Source: Pseudomonadota bacterium (GTDB lineage: Bacteria; Pseudomonadota; Gammaproteobacteria; UBA5335). From it: a DNA stretch of 64,000 bases. The translations under genes and the position numbers were made by a program. Under the pieces are notes generated by a model, which was not told the origin of the DNA, made no database searches, and saw only the letters and a program-made list of their open reading frames with translations. Every line of letters starts with the position of its first letter. Position 1 is the first letter of the stretch. Below, one piece after another: positions 38,289 to 46,541 of this stretch. The stretch is taken from assembly GCA_002862435.1 (NCBI GenBank), contig PKDC01000008.1, positions 1 to 64,000 of the forward strand, in the 5' to 3' direction.

Positions 38289-40127
38289 ATGGATACCCCC
38301 CTTTTGCGTCACCGTTCACTGCTGGCCTGTGGGCTGCTGCTGCCACTTGCCGCCACCCAGGCGCAGGCCGTGGATGCCGACGATACGGTCATCGTGACCG
38401 CCACCCGCACTGCTGAAAGCGTCGATGACACCCTCGCCTCGGTCACCGTCCTGACCCGCGCCGACATCGAGCGGTTGGGTCCCAGTGGCTTGCCCGAACT
38501 GCTTGCCGGCCAGCCCGGCGTGGACGTCTCCAGCACCGGCAGCTTCGGCAAATTCACCAGCCTCAGCCTGCGCGGCACCAACCCCGGCCAGACGCTGGTG
38601 TTGATCGACGGCGTCCGGGTCGGCTCGGCTACCACCGGCACGGCCGCACTGGAACTGATCCCCACCGACCAGATCGAGCGCATCGAGATCGTGCGTGGCC
38701 CCCGCGCCAGCCTCTACGGCGCCGATGCGATCGGCGGCGTCATTCAGATCTTCACCCGCCCCGGCGCGGGCAGCGGCTGGCAGGCCAGCGCCACGGGCGG
38801 CGGCTTTGGCACCTGGAGCGGGCGCGCCGCAACGAGAGGAGAGGTGGGCGATACCCGCTATTACCTCACGGTATCGGGCCTCACCAGCGATGGCTACGAT
38901 GTCCAGCGGGACGGCGCGGTTGGCAGCTTCGGTCCCAGCCCGATCGAGCCCGATGATGACCGCTATCGCAATACCGCTGTGAACCTCGGCGTGAACCACC
39001 GCCTGGCCAACGGCGCCGAACTCGGCGCCCAGGCGCTGCGCGCCCAAGGCCGCACCGACTATGACGGCTTCCCCAACCGCACCGATTTTGTCCAGCAAGT
39101 GCTCAGCGCCCATCTGGGCGGCGAAATCAGCGCGGGTTGGTACAGCCGGATCGCACTAGGCGAAAGCCGCGACGAGGCCGACAACCTGATCGACGGCGCC
39201 GATTTTTCCACCTTCGACACGCGGCGCAGCAGCGCAATCTGGCAGAACGACCTCAGCCTGCCCGGCCGGCAGCTGCTCACCCTGGGGCTGGACGGCTGGC
39301 GCGACGCCGTCGACAGCACCACGGCCTTTACCGAGGACACCCGCGACAACTGGGCCGTCTTTGCTCAGGACCAGATCGATCTGGGGCGCCATCAACTGAT
39401 TGTCGGCGCGCGCCGCGACGACAATCAGGCCTTCGGCAGCGAGACCACCGGGAATGCCACCTGGGGCGTGGCACTGCGCGACGATCTGCGACTGACCGCC
39501 AGTTATGGCACAGCCTACAAGGCACCCACTTTTAATGACCTGTATTACCCCAACGATGGCTTCTACGCCGGCAATCCGGATCTGCAGCCCGAAACCGCGC
39601 GCAACGCCGAACTCGGCCTGCGCTATGACCTCGCCCCCTTCACCCTGAGCGCCAGCGTGTTCCACAACGACATCGACGATCTGATCGTGTTCGATGCCGC
39701 CAACAACACCGTCAACAACATCGATCGCGCCCGCATCCAAGGCGCCGAAAGCAGCGTGGAATATCGGGTGGGCAACTGGCGTGGCTACGCCGCCCTTACC
39801 GCGCTGGACACCGAAAACCGTGCAACCGGCGCCGACCTGCCGCGCCGCGCCAACTTGACCTCCCGCCTGGAACTGGACCGGACCCTCGGCGCCTATCGGC
39901 TGGGTGCAACGCTCCTGGCCCAGGATGGCCGCTATGACGACACCGCCAACACAGTGCCCCTGGCGGGCTATGGTCGCCTCGACCTGCGCGCCGAATGGCA
40001 GATGGCCCCGCAATGGGCATTGCTGGCGCGCATCGAGAACGTCCTGGACCGTGATTACGAAACCGCGGCCACCTATGTGCAGCCCGATCGGGCGGGCTAT
40101 CTCACTCTCGCGTACAGGACGCCGTGA
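38289..40127 (+). CDS. btuB: TonB-dependent vitamin B12 receptor
   Basis: BtuB is the outer-membrane receptor that imports cobalamin with TonB energy. The 612-residue protein begins with a signal peptide (LACGLLLPLAATQAQA). The TonB box region is DDTVIVTATRTAE. The plug domain (about 40-150) contains SLRGTNPGQTLVLIDGVRVG and IEIVRGPRASLYGADAIGGV. The beta barrel ends in aromatic residue-rich RAGYLTLAYRTP. The ATG at 38289 has AGGAAG upstream and lies after the riboswitch. The stop overlaps the following tonB gene by 4 bases. Length is typical of BtuB. Confidence 0.93.
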   Translation: MDTPLLRHRSLLACGLLLPLAATQAQAVDADDTVIVTATRTAESVDDTLASVTVLTRADIERLGPSGLPELLAGQPGVDVSSTGSFGKFTSLSLRGTNPGQTLVLIDGVRVGSATTGTAALELIPTDQIERIEIVRGPRASLYGADAIGGVIQIFTRPGAGSGWQASATGGGFGTWSGRAATRGEVGDTRYYLTVSGLTSDGYDVQRDGAVGSFGPSPIEPDDDRYRNTAVNLGVNHRLANGAELGAQALRAQGRTDYDGFPNRTDFVQQVLSAHLGGEISAGWYSRIALGESRDEADNLIDGADFSTFDTRRSSAIWQNDLSLPGRQLLTLGLDGWRDAVDSTTAFTEDTRDNWAVFAQDQIDLGRHQLIVGARRDDNQAFGSETTGNATWGVALRDDLRLTASYGTAYKAPTFNDLYYPNDGFYAGNPDLQPETARNAELGLRYDLAPFTLSASVFHNDIDDLIVFDAANNTVNNIDRARIQGAESSVEYRVGNWRGYAALTALDTENRATGADLPRRANLTSRLELDRTLGAYRLGATLLAQDGRYDDTANTVPLAGYGRLDLRAEWQMAPQWALLARIENVLDRDYETAATYVQPDRAGYLTLAYRTP

Positions 40128-40873
40128 TCGCAAAGGCACGCAGCCACAGTGCCAGCCCAGTCGCGAGCGCCCTGCTCGCGGCCTTGGCGGGACATGCCCT
40201 GCTATTGGGCATCCTGATCACTTCGTCCAACCAGCCCCGGACCGCCGCATCCGGGGCGCCTCCGGCCCTGATGCTGGTGCGGCTCCCCGCGACGCCAATG
40301 CCGACTGAACCCGCCCCCGCGCCACGCGAATTGCCGACGGATCGCAAGCGTCCCGCAAGAACACCAGCGGCACGCCCCACCCTGGCAGCAAAAGGCGCGA
40401 CATCGCCCCCCGCAGCCCGTGGATCCGGGCCCCGCCCCAGTGCGCAGGCGGCCGATGCAATCGCAACCGCCGCCCTCGCGGCCGAGTCAGCTCCATCCGC
40501 CGCGACCACGCCGCCCACTCCGTCCCCGGACGGGTCAACGCAACCGGGTGCGGGGTCCGCGCCGACGATGGATGCCCTGAATGCCGCTCGCAACGACATC
40601 CAGAGCCGCATCCACCGGGATTTCAACCGCCACTTCAGCTATCCCCCGCTGGCCCGCCGCCATGGCTGGGAAGGGGCGGTGCGGCTGGGCTACGATGTAA
40701 CCTCGGAAGGCCGAGTAATCAATGTCCGGGTGCTGGCCAGCTCAGGCTACCTCGTGCTCGACCGCGATGCCCAGGAAACCCTGAGCCGGGTTCCGCCCCT
40801 GGGACCCACCGGCTGGCCACGACCCATCGAGGCGCTGGAACTGGCTGTTCACTATCAATTGATGGAGGGATGA
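40124..40873 (+). CDS. TonB-like energy transducer
   Basis: The 249-residue protein has one N-terminal membrane helix (SALLAALAGHALLLGILIT) and a long Pro/Ala-rich spacer. A C-terminal TonB domain follows (HFSYPPLARRHGWEGAVRLG, then GRVINVRVLASSGYLVLDRD), matching the YPxxARRxxxxGxVxL TonB pattern. It starts at a GTG inside the btuB stop codon, so it is coupled to the receptor. This is probably a dedicated TonB for B12 import. No exbB lies nearby; an orphan exbD is at 16.3 kb. Confidence 0.87.
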   Translation: MIAKARSHSASPVASALLAALAGHALLLGILITSSNQPRTAASGAPPALMLVRLPATPMPTEPAPAPRELPTDRKRPARTPAARPTLAAKGATSPPAARGSGPRPSAQAADAIATAALAAESAPSAATTPPTPSPDGSTQPGAGSAPTMDALNAARNDIQSRIHRDFNRHFSYPPLARRHGWEGAVRLGYDVTSEGRVINVRVLASSGYLVLDRDAQETLSRVPPLGPTGWPRPIEALELAVHYQLMEG

Positions 40874-40874
40874 G

Positions 40875-41465
40875 ATGGGACACCGCTTGTCGAAGATCTA
40901 CACCCGCACCGGCGACGCCGGCACCACGGGACTGGGGGATGGCACGCGCGTGCCCAAGGACCATGCGCGGGTCGAAGCCTTCGGCACCGTCGATGAACTC
41001 AACGCCCTCATCGGCCTGCTGCGCACGGCCGGTCTGCCCGCCGAATGGGATCGCCCGCTGGATGAAATCCAGCATGCCCTGTTCGATGTGGGCGGCGAGC
41101 TGTGCATCCCCGGCCGGGAGAGCATCCGCGCCGAACAGGTGATCGCGCTGGAAACCTGGCTGGACCAGTTGAATGCAGACCTTGCGCCGCTGAAGGAATT
41201 CATTCTGCCCGGTGGTGCGCCCGGCGCGGCCTGGGCCCATCTGGCCCGCACGGTGTGCCGGCGGGCGGAACGGCGCGCCTTCACCCTGGCGCGCAGCGAG
41301 CCGGTCAACCCCGAGACCTTGCGTTATCTCAACCGCCTGTCGGATCTGTTGTTTGTGCTGGCGCGCGCCGTGAATCGCCATGCTGGCGCAGGGGATGTCC
41401 TGTGGCGGCCGGATCGCCACGCCGCCGCATCGCCCGCGCCATCGGCACCGGAGCCCACGCCATGA
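40875..41465 (+). CDS. ATP:cob(I)alamin adenosyltransferase, PduO type
   Basis: The 196-residue enzyme transfers adenosyl from ATP to cob(I)alamin or corrinoid precursors. It has the PduO-type N-terminal signature KIYTRTGDAGTTGLGDGTRV and RVEAFGTVDELNALIGLLRT, plus AHLARTVCRRAERRAFTLAR with ATP-binding Arg residues. GGAGG lies ahead of the ATG and the gene starts one base after the tonB stop. It converts imported B12 into the coenzyme form, which is also the riboswitch ligand. Its position in the riboswitch-controlled operon supports this role. Confidence 0.93.
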   Translation: MGHRLSKIYTRTGDAGTTGLGDGTRVPKDHARVEAFGTVDELNALIGLLRTAGLPAEWDRPLDEIQHALFDVGGELCIPGRESIRAEQVIALETWLDQLNADLAPLKEFILPGGAPGAAWAHLARTVCRRAERRAFTLARSEPVNPETLRYLNRLSDLLFVLARAVNRHAGAGDVLWRPDRHAAASPAPSAPEPTP

Positions 41466-41782
41466 GCGACTGGCAGGATGTGGCGCCCGCTGCCGACTTA
41501 GCGGAAGGGGCGTATGTCAGCAAGGAGATCGATGGCATCCGCATCGCAGTGTTCCGGGTCGACGGCGCGCTGTATGCCATCGAGGATGTCTGCACCCACG
41601 ATGGCGGCCGCCTAACCGGCGGACCGCGCATCGGTTGCCGCGTCATCTGCCCCCGCCACGGCGCCGCCTTTGACCTAGCCACCGGCGCCGTGCTCGCCCC
41701 GCCCGCCTACAGCCCGATCGCCACCTTCCCGGTGCAAATCGCCGCCGACTGGATTCAGATCCAGATTCCGGATAGTTTCTAA
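41462..41782 (+). CDS. Rieske 2Fe-2S ferredoxin-like protein
   Basis: The 106-residue protein is a Rieske domain in the NirD/dioxygenase-ferredoxin group. The iron-sulfur ligands are in IEDVCTHDGGRLTGGP (CxH) and VICPRHGAAFDLATG (CxxH). No membrane segment is present, so it should be a soluble electron carrier. It starts inside the adenosyltransferase stop codon (ATGA). It may be a dioxygenase ferredoxin or a carrier for another enzyme; no oxygenase subunits are beside it. Its link with cobalamin genes may be only positional. Confidence 0.85.
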   Translation: MSDWQDVAPAADLAEGAYVSKEIDGIRIAVFRVDGALYAIEDVCTHDGGRLTGGPRIGCRVICPRHGAAFDLATGAVLAPPAYSPIATFPVQIAADWIQIQIPDSF

Positions 41783-41875
41783 AATGAGCGCCCATGAACC
41801 ACTCGCTTTTCACGCATGGATCTTGGCCAAGGCTTGCCGGTAACTATATAAACCCTAAGGATGGGGACGTTTCAG

Positions 41876-42832
41876 ATGAATTCGATCAGCCGCTTGAAAA
41901 AACCGTTAAAAACGGCCTGGATCACCAGCTTGTTCTGCCTGGTCATCGGCAACACACCGCTGCATGCGGCAGCGCCCCCTGATGACAGCGCGCATACCCG
42001 CTACCCGATTGTTCTGGTGCATGGATTCGCCGGCTTCGACAAACTGTTTGGCTTTGTGAACTATTGGTTCGGCATTCCCAAGGCACTGCGTGCGGCGGGC
42101 GCGGAGGTCTATGTCGCGCAGGTATCGGCGGCGAATTCCACCGAGGTGCGCGGCGATCAACTCATCGCGCAGATCGAAGCCATACGACGCAGCAGCGGCG
42201 CTGACCGGGTCAACCTGATGGGGCACAGCCACGGCGGCCCCACGATCCGCTACGCGGCCGCCCTGCATCCGGAGTGGGTTGCATCGGTCACCTCCATCGG
42301 CGGCTCGAACAAGGGCTCGGAAATGGCCGATTTCGTCCAGAAAATAACGGGGGAAGACACCTTGCGCCAACGCGCCGTCTTCGGACTCGTAACGGGCCTA
42401 GGCCACTTGATCGACTTCGCCTCGGGCGGTGGACTTCCCCAAAGCGGCCGCGGCGCCATGAACTCCCTATCGCGCCAAGGGGCTGCCACGTTCAGCCAGC
42501 GTTTCCCGCAGGGCGCGCCGGTTGGTTGTGGCGAGGGTGATCACGCGGTGAACGGCGTCCGCTACTATTCTTGGGGCGGCGTGCGCCACTGGACGACCGG
42601 CATTGATCCTTCCGATTCTCTCATGTGGCTGACGGGGCTGGCTTTCTCGGAACCGAATGATGGTCTCGTGGGCCGTTGCAGCAGTCATCTGGGACAAGTC
42701 ATCCGGGATGACTACCCCATCAACCATCTGGATGAAATCAACCAGATTCTCGGGCTGCACGGCTTTGGAAGTGTCGACCCCGTCCAGTTGATGATTGAAC
42801 ACGCTCAGCGCTTGAAGGCCGCAGGCCTGTAG
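41876..42832 (+). CDS. Secreted triacylglycerol lipase, subfamily I.1-like
   Basis: The 318-residue protein carries a signal peptide (about residues 12-32, cut near LHAAA). It closely follows the Pseudomonas lipase pattern. The oxyanion region is YPIVLVHGFAGFDKLFGF, the nucleophile elbow VNLMGHSHGGPTIRY, the catalytic Asp FSEPNDGLVGRCSSH and the catalytic His INHLDEINQ. A disulfide pair (CGEGD and GRCSSH) is present. Such lipases normally need the membrane foldase Lif, encoded next to them. No foldase gene follows here. I start at ATG 41876 within a signal-sequence context; an ATG at 41861 is the alternative. Confidence 0.88.
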   Translation: MNSISRLKKPLKTAWITSLFCLVIGNTPLHAAAPPDDSAHTRYPIVLVHGFAGFDKLFGFVNYWFGIPKALRAAGAEVYVAQVSAANSTEVRGDQLIAQIEAIRRSSGADRVNLMGHSHGGPTIRYAAALHPEWVASVTSIGGSNKGSEMADFVQKITGEDTLRQRAVFGLVTGLGHLIDFASGGGLPQSGRGAMNSLSRQGAATFSQRFPQGAPVGCGEGDHAVNGVRYYSWGGVRHWTTGIDPSDSLMWLTGLAFSEPNDGLVGRCSSHLGQVIRDDYPINHLDEINQILGLHGFGSVDPVQLMIEHAQRLKAAGL

Positions 42833-42907
42833 TCGTTGCGCCCCGGCCACACGGCCAGGGAATGTCCTGAATCCAGGCGTTGTGCACGTCAAGGCTTGCA
42901 GCCATGA

Positions 42908-42933
42908 GGCTGGCCGCCATTGAGCGGCCAGCC
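42908..42933 (+). terminator. Hairpin downstream of the lipase gene
   Basis: GGCTGGCCGC and GCGGCCAGCC form a perfect 10-base stem with a 6-base loop, 76 bases after the lipase stop. The T-tract is weak, so termination is likely but not certain. Confidence 0.5.
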
Positions 42934-43062
42934 TTGCCTCACGTTCTGCCCCTCTCGCAGTATGTTCAGCATCTCACCACGCCAATACCGCCTATGGGGC
43001 ATCGGCGGCAGCCCTATCGCGCCATCCAGCATCCACTCGGACACCGACTCCTGCTTATAGTA

Positions 43063-43083
43063 GTTATGACATATATCAATAAC
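43063..43083. promoter_or_regulatory. Candidate operator upstream of alkB
   Basis: A 21-base AT-rich imperfect palindrome has outer arms GTTAT and ATAAC around CATATAT-like centre sequence. It is the only AT-rich spot in this GC-rich gap, 105 bases before the alkB start. It could bind a regulator of alkane use; this is inference. Confidence 0.3.
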
Positions 43084-43188
43084 GATCTGTCGCGCCTCCC
43101 TCACACTATCCCCAAGCCGTTTACAAAGGCGGCGGGATGATGATCCGGCAATGCCGAGGTTCTTTCGTGTGCTTGGAGCGTAACCACC

Positions 43189-44361
43189 ATGACCAAATAC
43201 TTGCGATTCACACTCATGCATTTCACCCTGCTGGCGGTGATCGTCAGCATCTTCGCGGGCGGCCCGTGGATCCTGATCACCGGAGGCATTGCGGGCGCCT
43301 TCCTGTTCCTGGGTGATCATTTCATGGGCGACTACCTGGATGAGCCCGAATATGCCCATCCGGGCATCCTCAATTTCCTGCTCTATCTGATCCTGCCCTT
43401 GCTCGCCCTCGCCAGTCTGGCGCAGGCCTGGATGCTCGGTACGGGGGATTTCCTCGGCATCGGGACGGCGATCCAGACCGTAACGGGCTTCGATGTGTTC
43501 GCCGCCCGCGAAAACACCGGCATCCTGAGCATTGCGGGCACCGTGCTCGTGGTGGGCGTGCTCATCGCCGCCGCCGGGACCAACGTGGGTCACGAACTGA
43601 CCCATCGCACCTGGAGCCGGCTCGACATGATCCTCGGCCGCTGGATGCTGGCCTTCAGTGCCAATCCGGACTTCGCCGTCGAGCATGTCTATAACCACCA
43701 CGCCCATGTGGCCACCATTGGCGACCCGGCCACGGCCCGCCGCAAGGACACCAACATCTGGCTGTGGTTCCCCGGCGCCATCTGGCACGAGCATACCGCC
43801 GCCTGGCGGTTCGAACTGAGCCGGCTGCGCAAGATCGGCAAGCCGGTGCTATCGATCGAAAACGCGATGTTGCGGGGCTACGCCATGGTGCTGGTCCTGG
43901 CCGGCATCTTCTTCGCCGCCGCTGGCTGGCTCGGGGTCGGGGTGTTCCTGGTCACCGCCCTGATCGGCAAGCTCACCCTGGAAGTAGCCAACTACATGGA
44001 GCATTTCGGTCTGGTGCGGGTGCCCGGCGAGCCGGTCCAGCCGCGTCACTCCTGGAACACCAACAAGCGCATGTCGAGCTTCGTGCTCTACTCCCTGACC
44101 CGGCATTCGGCCCACCATGAACAGGGCGACCTGCCGTTCTGGGTGCTCAAGCCCTACCCTGAGGCCCCCGAGATGCCCCATGGCTACGCCGGCACTTTCC
44201 TGGCAGCACTCTGCCCCCCGCTGTGGCGCCGTGTCATCACGCCGCTGCTGCTGGAGTGGGACGCCAAGCTAGCCTCGCCGGCGGAACTGGAAATCGTGCG
44301 CAAGGAGAACGCCCTGAGCGACATTCCCGAACTGCGCCACGCTACCCCGGCGACGGGCTGA
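43189..44361 (+). CDS. alkB: Alkane 1-monooxygenase (AlkB family)
   Basis: The 390-residue integral membrane diiron enzyme hydroxylates n-alkanes at the terminal carbon. The histidine boxes are present: GHELTHR, EHVYNHHAHV, NYMEHFGLVR and RHSAHHEQG. Membrane helices surround the boxes (for example TLLAVIVSIFAGGPWILI at the N-terminus). Box 1 has HELTHR where classic AlkB has HELGHK, and the last box varies a little, so substrate range may differ. No rubredoxin gene is adjacent, although AlkB needs one. The Rieske protein at 41.5 kb and cytochrome b at 44.6 kb are the nearest redox carriers. Confidence 0.87.
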   Translation: MTKYLRFTLMHFTLLAVIVSIFAGGPWILITGGIAGAFLFLGDHFMGDYLDEPEYAHPGILNFLLYLILPLLALASLAQAWMLGTGDFLGIGTAIQTVTGFDVFAARENTGILSIAGTVLVVGVLIAAAGTNVGHELTHRTWSRLDMILGRWMLAFSANPDFAVEHVYNHHAHVATIGDPATARRKDTNIWLWFPGAIWHEHTAAWRFELSRLRKIGKPVLSIENAMLRGYAMVLVLAGIFFAAAGWLGVGVFLVTALIGKLTLEVANYMEHFGLVRVPGEPVQPRHSWNTNKRMSSFVLYSLTRHSAHHEQGDLPFWVLKPYPEAPEMPHGYAGTFLAALCPPLWRRVITPLLLEWDAKLASPAELEIVRKENALSDIPELRHATPATG

Positions 44362-44463
44362 GGGTCTGCTCACAGGAATGGAACCCGTGCGGGCCAGGGA
44401 TGGCCCACCTCATCAAGGTGCACAATGTCATCATCGGCGTTGACTGAGATCCACGCCACGGAA

Positions 44464-44500
44464 TGGAGAAGAGCCGGCCGGGAAATCCGTGTCGGCTTTC
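44464..44500 (+). terminator. Imperfect hairpin after alkB
   Basis: GAGAAGAGCCGGC and GTCGGCTTTCTC form an imperfect stem followed by TGTT, about 100 bases after the alkB stop. It may end the alkB transcript. Pairing is not perfect and the T-tract is short. Confidence 0.3.
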
Positions 44501-44567
44501 TCTGTTCTGCATGCCCTCAGGCGTTAAACTGTTTGAGTGATTGATGGCAATTGATCAGGAGCTGGCG

Positions 44568-45314
44568 ATGTCTGAAGTGAAATCGTATCAAGTGTGGGAC
44601 GCGCCGACACGATGGTTCCACTGGATCAATGCGCTGTGCGTCATGACGCTTGCCGCCGTTGGACTGGTGATTCTGAACGACGGTGCGCTCGGAATCTCGA
44701 ATGAAGGCAAGATCACCCTGAAAACGCTACACGTCTGGGTCGGCTACGTCTTTGTCCTCAATTTCTGTTGGCGCATCGTATGGGCGTTCGTCGGCAATCG
44801 CTACGCGCGCTGGAGCCGGATAATTCCGGGCGGCCCTGGCTATCTGCGGGCACTGCGCAGCTATGTGGCCTCGTTCGTGGCGGGCAGTCCCGAGCAGTAT
44901 CTGGGTCACAATCCATTGGGACGGATCAGCGTGGCCGCACTGTTCGTCCTGATGACGACCCAGGCGGTCACCGGTCTGGTGCTGGCGGGTACGGACATCT
45001 ACTATCCGCCCCTCGGACCCTGGGTGGCGCGATTGATCGCAGCACCTGGCGTCGATCCCTCGACGCTGGTGCCTTATGCACCGCAGCTTTATGACAAGGC
45101 TGCATATGACAGCATGCGCGCCATGCGCGCGCCGTTCGCCACTGTGCATCTATACGGTTTTTACCTGCTGATCCTGACGGCGATCCTGCACATCGCGGCG
45201 GTCGTGGTGACCGAGCTGCGCGAAGGCGGGAGCCTTATTTCGGCCATGTTCACGGGACGTAAACTGATTGCCGGAACGCCGGTCGATCTGCCGGATCAGC
45301 GCCCCAAAACATAA
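44568..45314 (+). CDS. Cytochrome b561-type / Ni-Fe hydrogenase b-type cytochrome
   Basis: The 248-residue membrane protein belongs to the cytochrome b/b6 (PF01292-type) family. It starts with VWDAPTRWFHWINALCVMTL, where the His in RWFHW is a heme ligand. Further helices include TLKTLHVWVGYVFVLNFCWR, PLGRISVAALFVLMTTQAVT and VHLYGFYLLILTAILHIAAV with additional heme His residues. It likely passes electrons from quinol to a periplasmic partner. AGGAGC precedes the ATG at 44568. The partner is not obvious; the convergent di-heme peroxidase is a candidate. Confidence 0.83.
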   Translation: MSEVKSYQVWDAPTRWFHWINALCVMTLAAVGLVILNDGALGISNEGKITLKTLHVWVGYVFVLNFCWRIVWAFVGNRYARWSRIIPGGPGYLRALRSYVASFVAGSPEQYLGHNPLGRISVAALFVLMTTQAVTGLVLAGTDIYYPPLGPWVARLIAAPGVDPSTLVPYAPQLYDKAAYDSMRAMRAPFATVHLYGFYLLILTAILHIAAVVVTELREGGSLISAMFTGRKLIAGTPVDLPDQRPKT

Positions 45315-45500
45315 GCCTCTCGCAGAATACCCGATGCGCCGCTCTGCCCGCTCATCTCGATATCGCCCACCGCAATAAAACCTCGCGTGGGCCGACACAA
45401 GCCAAGCTAGCCGAGCGGTACGCTTGCTTCCAGCCAACGATGCCCTGGGGGCTGCGCTGGCCTGGTGGCAAGCAGCACCCGCCCAACCAACACTCAGCAC

Positions 45501-46541
45501 TCACGGCGCAAATGCGGTTCGGCCTGGAGTCGGCGGCAGCTGGGGCATTTCCTGGCTGGGAAAGGTTCCGGTCAGGGCGCCGAGGAAGGCTGTCAGATCG
45601 CGCACTTGCCCATCGTCCAGCTCCTTGTTCAGCTGGGCCTTCGCCATGACGCTCACCGCCTCCTCCAGTGTCGATACGGCGCCATTGTGGAAATAGGGCG
45701 CGGTCAAGGCGACATTGCGCAGCGTCGGCACCCGAAACATGTGGCGATCGGCTTCCTGATGGGTCGCCTGAAAGCGCCCCATATCTTCCGTCAGACGATA
45801 TTTGGCTTCATAGGCACTGCCGGGAAACGACGGGAACTTCTGGTAAAACCCCTGCCCTTCGGGCAAGGCCGGACCTGCGAAAGCCGCGCCGCTGTGGCAG
45901 GCCACGCAACCGACCTCCTGGAACGCTTGCATGCCGCGTACCTGGCTCTCGTTCAGCGCTTTCTTGTCCCCCTTCAGATAACGATCCAGGGAGCTGTCTG
46001 GGGTGATCAGGGTCCGCTCGTAGGCGGCAATGGCCTGCGCGACCCGGTCGATGGTGATCTCCGGCGCGTTGAAGGCTTGCTTGAACAAGGGCTTGTATCC
46101 CTCGATGCCCTGCAGGCGCTTGACCACCGCGGCATGATCGGGATTACCCATCTCAACGGGGTTGATCATCGGTCCCTTGGCCTGCTCCTCCAGGCTGGGC
46201 GCGCGTCCATCCCAGAACTGCACCGACAGGAATGCAGCATTCCAAACCGTGGGCGATGAGCGGCCGCCCAATTGCCCACGCACCCCCATGGAGAATGGTC
46301 GGCCATCTTCGCCGCCCCCCATCACGTTGTGGCAGGAGTTGCAGGACACCGAGCCGTCCATGCTCAGGCGCGGATCGAAATACAGCGCCTTGCCCAGGGC
46401 CACCTTGGCCGGTGTGGTTGGGTTCGTGGCCGGTGCAATGGGTTTTTCTGGCAACGGCTCGAAAGCCTGCGCCCCCGCGGTGATGCCCAATAGCAAAAAG
46501 CCAAGTCGGTGGATTCTGGATCCCATCCTGCGCTTTTTCAT
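45501..46541 (-). CDS. Di-heme cytochrome c peroxidase (MauG/CcpA family)
   Basis: The 346-residue periplasmic protein has two heme c sites: CNSCH in GSVSCNSCHNVMGGGEDGRP and CVACH in QEVGCVACHSGAAFAGPALP. Between them lies WDGRAPSLEEQAKGPMINPV, typical of the CcpA family, and FRVPTLRNVALTAPYFHNGA holds further ligands. It reduces hydrogen peroxide with electrons from small c-type cytochromes. The N-terminus has a signal peptide after a basic start. I chose the ATG at 46541 (MKKRRMG). It converges with the cytochrome b gene. Confidence 0.9.
   Translation of the reverse strand: MKKRRMGSRIHRLGFLLLGITAGAQAFEPLPEKPIAPATNPTTPAKVALGKALYFDPRLSMDGSVSCNSCHNVMGGGEDGRPFSMGVRGQLGGRSSPTVWNAAFLSVQFWDGRAPSLEEQAKGPMINPVEMGNPDHAAVVKRLQGIEGYKPLFKQAFNAPEITIDRVAQAIAAYERTLITPDSSLDRYLKGDKKALNESQVRGMQAFQEVGCVACHSGAAFAGPALPEGQGFYQKFPSFPGSAYEAKYRLTEDMGRFQATHQEADRHMFRVPTLRNVALTAPYFHNGAVSTLEEAVSVMAKAQLNKELDDGQVRDLTAFLGALTGTFPSQEMPQLPPTPGRTAFAP

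Larger units (their letters stand above)
42833..43188. other. Intergenic gap between lipase and alkB
   Basis: About 356 bases without a gene. Contents are a perfect hairpin after the lipase and an AT-rich imperfect palindrome about 105 bases before alkB, both listed separately. Confidence 0.6.
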
